A stretch of 16,750 nt of DNA, taken from NCBI GenBank assembly GCA_023250385.1, contig JAHFAU010000022.1, positions 1 through 16,750 on the forward strand, read 5' to 3'. Both the position numbers and the translations under genes were made by a program. Positions 14,229-16,750 of the stretch are shown in pieces. This DNA is from Anaerolineales bacterium. GTDB lineage: Bacteria > Chloroflexota > Anaerolineae > Anaerolineales > E44-bin32. The notes beneath the pieces are model-generated. The model worked only from the letters and a program-made list of their open reading frames with translations, did no database searches and had not been told where the DNA came from. The first letter of the stretch is position 1. Each line of letters starts with the position of its first letter.

Positions 14229-14530
14229 CCGTCCCCGGCCTCTACTTTGCCCTGCTCATCTCCACTGGCCTCGGCCTAGCCTTTCATTTCGTCCGAGGGG
14301 GCGGACTGGCCCGATTGGCACTCTATCTGGTAACCGCCTGGGTGGCGTTTCTGGTAGGACAAGTGGTGGCGGACCTTCTCGATTGGCATCTCTTCCGAGT
14401 CGGCCCGCTCAATTTGTTCGCGGCTGTGCTGGCCGCTTTGCTTGGATTGCTGACCGCTTCACTGCTGGCAGGGCCCGAGCGCGGCCGTCGGGCCGCCGGC
14501 CGAGATCGGAAAACCGGGCCGCCAGGCTAG
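14225..14530 (+). CDS. Small membrane protein, three helices
   Basis: A 101-residue protein of no family I recognise. I chose ATG 14225 because it overlaps the mnmA stop as ATGA; an in-frame ATG at 14198 would lie inside mnmA. Three hydrophobic segments span about 5-23 (GLYFALLISTGLGLAFHFV), 28-48 (LARLALYLVTAWVAFLVGQVV) and 61-82 (LNLFAAVLAALLGLLTASLLAG), with a basic C-terminal tail (GPERGRRAAGRDRKTG), so the tail is probably cytoplasmic. Translational coupling places it in the mnmA operon, though a functional link to tRNA thiolation is not implied. The next gene's promoter begins right at its stop. Confidence 0.75.
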   Translation: MTVPGLYFALLISTGLGLAFHFVRGGGLARLALYLVTAWVAFLVGQVVADLLDWHLFRVGPLNLFAAVLAALLGLLTASLLAGPERGRRAAGRDRKTGPPG

Positions 14531-14532
14531 TG

Positions 14533-14541
14533 TGCTACAAT
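14533..14541 (+). promoter_or_regulatory. Extended -10 of the small membrane-protein/YtxH unit
   Basis: TGcTACAAT begins 3 bases after the preceding stop codon and ends 10 bases before ATG 14552. It matches the element in front of the desulfurase gene. It should give a leaderless or near-leaderless mRNA. Confidence 0.55.
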
Positions 14542-14551
14542 CGCGAATCCG

Positions 14552-14974
14552 ATGGCGCTGACCGAATCAAAACGCTCAGTCTTCAGCAAGCGCAAACAAG
14601 CGGCCCTGCTCATTGGTGGCGGATTGTTATTGCTGGCCCTGCTCGCCGCGCTGGTGGCGGCTGTGGGTGCGATGGTGCGAAATCCGCAGGGCACGGAGAC
14701 GATTCGGGATATCGTGATCATCTTCGTGGCGGGGGAGACGCTTCTAATCGGGGTCGCCTTGATCTTGCTGCTGGTCCAACTCGCGCGGCTGACCGCCCTA
14801 TTGCAGAATGAGATCCGGCCGCTGTTGGAATCCACGAACGAGACCGTCGCGACCCTGCGCGGTACGAGTGAATTCTTGAGCCAGAAGATGGTAGCTCCAG
14901 TGATTAAAGCCAACAGTTCTGTGGCCGCGGTCCGCAGAGCCATTGGGCTTTTTCGGGCCGGCCGCGCTAAGTAG
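14552..14974 (+). CDS. Two-helix membrane protein with amphipathic tail
   Basis: A 140-residue protein from ATG 14552. A basic N-terminus (ESKRSVFSKRKQ) precedes two membrane helices at about 17-42 and 54-77 (IVIIFVAGETLLIGVALILLLVQ). A predicted helical tail follows (LARLTALLQNEIRPLLESTN and onwards to 135), with polar and hydrophobic residues alternating. The tail resembles DUF948-type proteins, which usually have one helix and lie beside YtxH genes, as here. This is a resemblance from memory of the family pattern, not an alignment. It is probably involved in envelope or stress physiology, if it behaves like YtxH-linked proteins. The YtxH gene follows after 23 bases. Confidence 0.78.
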   Translation: MALTESKRSVFSKRKQAALLIGGGLLLLALLAALVAAVGAMVRNPQGTETIRDIVIIFVAGETLLIGVALILLLVQLARLTALLQNEIRPLLESTNETVATLRGTSEFLSQKMVAPVIKANSSVAAVRRAIGLFRAGRAK

Positions 14975-14997
14975 ATACGGCAAGGGAGGGATAACAG

Positions 14998-15333
14998 ATG
15001 GCTGATAGAGATGATTTTGGAGCCTTCTTCTCCGGCTTTTTGATCGGCGGAATCGTCGGGGCCGCGGTCGCGTTGCTGCTTGCCCCCCAATCCGGCGAGC
15101 AGACCCGGACCCTGATCCGGGAGAAGGGGATCGAGCTCCGCGACCAGGTGGAACAAACTGCTTCCGATGCGCGGGCCCGGGCTGAGCGAATTGCCGAGGA
15201 AGCCCGCTCTCGGGCGGCGGACCTGCAGCAGCGGGGCCAGGTTGTCCTCGAAGAGCAAAAGACCCGCATCGAGCAGGCCATCGAGAGTGGCAAGAAGGCT
15301 GCCCAGCGGAAGCAGACTGAGATCGAAAGCTAA
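14998..15333 (+). CDS. YtxH-domain protein
   Basis: A 111-residue protein with a good ribosome-binding site (GGGAGG at 14983-14988) about 9 bases before ATG 14998, in contrast to the leaderless-type starts nearby. The N-terminal YtxH domain contains FFSGFLIGGIVGAAVALLLAP (10-30), a short membrane segment, followed by the signature APQSGEQTR (29-37). Residues 40-108 are a long charged helix rich in Arg, Glu, Ala and Gln, likely a coiled coil, with repeated ARAERIAEEARSRA-like heptads. YtxH members in Bacillus are general-stress proteins of unknown biochemical role. It ends the operon before the terminator at 15366. Confidence 0.9.
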   Translation: MADRDDFGAFFSGFLIGGIVGAAVALLLAPQSGEQTRTLIREKGIELRDQVEQTASDARARAERIAEEARSRAADLQQRGQVVLEEQKTRIEQAIESGKKAAQRKQTEIES

Positions 15334-15365
15334 CCCCTCGGCAGCCTAAATCCCAAGCAGAGTAG

Positions 15366-15395
15366 AACAGCCCCTCAGCGACGGGGCTGTTTTTT
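15366..15395 (+). terminator. Rho-independent terminator of the mnmA-YtxH region
   Basis: AACAGCCCC (15366-15374) pairs with GGGGCTGTT (15383-15391) around an 8-base loop and runs into six Ts (15390-15395). It is 33 bases past the YtxH stop. Read on the minus strand the same stem is followed only by TTCTAC, so it may also slow transcription of the convergent nnr gene. Confidence 0.9.
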
Positions 15396-15459
15396 CGCCA
15401 CAGCTTCCATTGCCCCTCGCTGCGGGACGCGATCCCACTGGCCGGGTGGAGAAGCAGAC

Positions 15460-16750
15460 TCAGCCTGCTTGCAGCTCGGCCAGAGACCGCGGGATTGCGC
15501 TTGCGACATCGCTCGCCAACACGGCGGCCGTAGTCCCCAGGCTTTCGGCGGCGAGTTCTCCCGCCCGCCCGTGGAGATAACCTCCCAGCACAGCCGCCGA
15601 AAACGCCGCCACACCCTGGGCGCGGAGCCCAACGATGATCCCTGCCAGAACATCTCCGGTGCCCGCCCGGGCCAGCGCAGGAGTCGCGAATGGCAAGATC
15701 GTTGCCCGGCCGCCCGGCTCGGCGACCACCGTATGGGCCCCCTTCAAGACGACAATATGGCCCCACTCGCGGGCCGACCGCCGAGCCGCCTCCAAACGCT
15801 CGGCTTGAATCACGTCTTTCGACCTCCCGGTCAGCAGGCTCATCTCGCCGGGGTGAGGCGTCAGGACCGTGCCGGCCGGAAGGTTTTCCGGCCAGCCGGC
15901 CTGAGCGGCCAGGTGCTTGAGTCCATCGGCGTCAACGACGCAAGGTGGCAACCTCCGGGCGGAAGGCAATTGCTCGCCCGCACCAGGCCCGCCATCGGCT
16001 CTCGGCGGCCGGCCAAACAGCTCCGCCATGAAATCCCGGCTTGATGACTCGAGTCCAAGGCCGGGCCCGATGAGCACCGCCTCGGTTCGCTCCCACTCCG
16101 GCTCGAGCTGTCCGACCGCGTCCCGGCTGATCGCGCCAGACACGTGGGGCAGTAAGACCCAGGTGGCCTCCGGCAGGGACCCGGCAAGCATCCCCTGCAG
16201 CGGAGCGGGCACCGCCAAACTGACGAGCCCGGCTCCAACCAAATAGGCCGATCGGGCGGCGAGCAAGGCCGCACCGGGGTAGTTGGCGGATCCGGCGACG
16301 ATCAAGGCTCGCCCAAAAGTTCCCTTATGAGCATCCCGTGGCCGCCCAGGGAGCAACGGTCGAACTTCGATGGGGCTGGCCAGCTCGATCTCGATATCTG
16401 CCAGCAGCGGTTGATCGGGAGGCAGGCCGATGTCCGCCACTACCAGCCGCCCGGTGAAGGCGGCCCCCGGAAAGCGCAGCAGGCCGGGCTTGGCCGCGGC
16501 CAGGGTTACCGTGAGATCGGCGGCCAGCGTCTCGTCGGCGACGGCGCCCGTGTCGCAGTCGAGTCCGGAAGGACAGTCAACGGCGACAATTACCGGCCGG
16601 TCGGCGCGCTGACCAAGCGCATTCTGAACAACCTTCAAGACGTCCATGGCCGCTCCCTGCAGCGGAAGCTGGAAGCCGGTGCCGAGGATCGCATCCAAAA
16701 TCAGCTGGGCCCTACCGACCTGCAAGCGGAGAACCCGGGCGCGCTGGTCT
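15460..16750 (-). CDS. nnr: Bifunctional NAD(P)H-hydrate epimerase/ADP-dependent dehydratase (partial 5')
   Basis: Repairs damaged NADHX/NADPHX: the YjeF_N epimerase domain interconverts R and S forms, and the ribokinase-like YjeF_C domain dehydrates the S form with ADP. The frame is open to the right edge, so the N-terminus is missing and 429 complete codons are visible. Epimerase: LDAILGTGFQLPLQG (near 16695) and VAVDCPSGLDCDTG (near 16584), the substrate-binding motifs. Dehydratase: HKGTFGRALIVAG (near 16325), GPGLG (near 16065), VVDADGL (near 15938), LTPHPGEMSLLTG (near 15860), VVLKGAH (near 15747) and AGTGDVLAGI (near 15663), where Asp is the catalytic base. All dehydratase motifs are intact. 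The stop is TGA at 15462-15460. It is convergent with the YtxH gene. Confidence 0.95.
   Translation of the reverse strand, partial: DQRARVLRLQVGRAQLILDAILGTGFQLPLQGAAMDVLKVVQNALGQRADRPVIVAVDCPSGLDCDTGAVADETLAADLTVTLAAAKPGLLRFPGAAFTGRLVVADIGLPPDQPLLADIEIELASPIEVRPLLPGRPRDAHKGTFGRALIVAGSANYPGAALLAARSAYLVGAGLVSLAVPAPLQGMLAGSLPEATWVLLPHVSGAISRDAVGQLEPEWERTEAVLIGPGLGLESSSRDFMAELFGRPPRADGGPGAGEQLPSARRLPPCVVDADGLKHLAAQAGWPENLPAGTVLTPHPGEMSLLTGRSKDVIQAERLEAARRSAREWGHIVVLKGAHTVVAEPGGRATILPFATPALARAGTGDVLAGIIVGLRAQGVAAFSAAVLGGYLHGRAGELAAESLGTTAAVLASDVASAIPRSLAELQAG

Noticed and set aside
1..16750. CRISPR arrays, tRNA/rRNA genes, insertion sequences, toxin-antitoxin or defence genes
   Set aside because: I looked on both strands and saw no regular repeat-spacer array, cloverleaf-like gene, transposase motif (DDE or HUH) or paired small toxin/antitoxin frames. 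RadC occurs on some mobile elements, but nothing here suggests one.

Overview
The window is G+C-rich chromosomal DNA that looks bacterial. I lean towards Chloroflexota (an Anaerolineae- or Dehalococcoidia-like lineage). The reasons are a mevalonate-pathway decarboxylase in a bacterium, many GTG/TTG starts, small YtxH-type and zinc-ribbon membrane proteins, and start codons lying 6-10 bases after a -10 box. Phylum is an inference. I see no tRNA, rRNA, CRISPR array, insertion sequence, integrase or phage structural gene, and no gene-free stretch over 300 bases.

Layout. (1) 1-1731, minus: the N-terminal part of a large secreted or anchored protein with Ig/OmpL47-like repeats; its end lies beyond the left edge. 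(2) A divergent intergenic region with an inverted repeat, then 1844-3046, plus: a proline-rich, beta-propeller lipoprotein. (3) 3130-7096, plus: a mevalonate (di)phosphate decarboxylase, an RseP-type site-2 protease, a HEAT-repeat protein and an AEC-family carrier; the last three are nearly contiguous. (4) 7173-10069, minus: an M23 metallopeptidase fused to a glycosidase-like domain, a small one-helix membrane protein ending at a clear terminator, and RadC. (5) 10145-10615, plus: a two-helix membrane protein with a double zinc ribbon, convergent with enolase (10612-11910, minus). (6) 11989-15333, plus: cysteine desulfurase and MnmA (4-base overlap), three small membrane-associated proteins, then a strong terminator. 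(7) 15460-16750, minus: bifunctional NAD(P)H-hydrate repair enzyme, cut by the right edge.

How the genes work together. The desulfurase and MnmA form a compact sulfur-relay pair for 2-thiolation of tRNA U34. Enolase (glycolysis), the mevalonate enzyme (isoprenoids), Nnr (nicotinamide nucleotide repair) and RseP are housekeeping. The two leftmost genes and the M23 fusion act at or outside the envelope, or are likely to.

I do not see a new defence or mobile system. The observations most worth checking are the recurrent leaderless-type starts, the mevalonate decarboxylase whose diphosphate-contacting lysine is replaced by Asp, the M23/pseudo-glycosidase fusion without a signal peptide, and the one-residue insertion in the enolase active-site loop.
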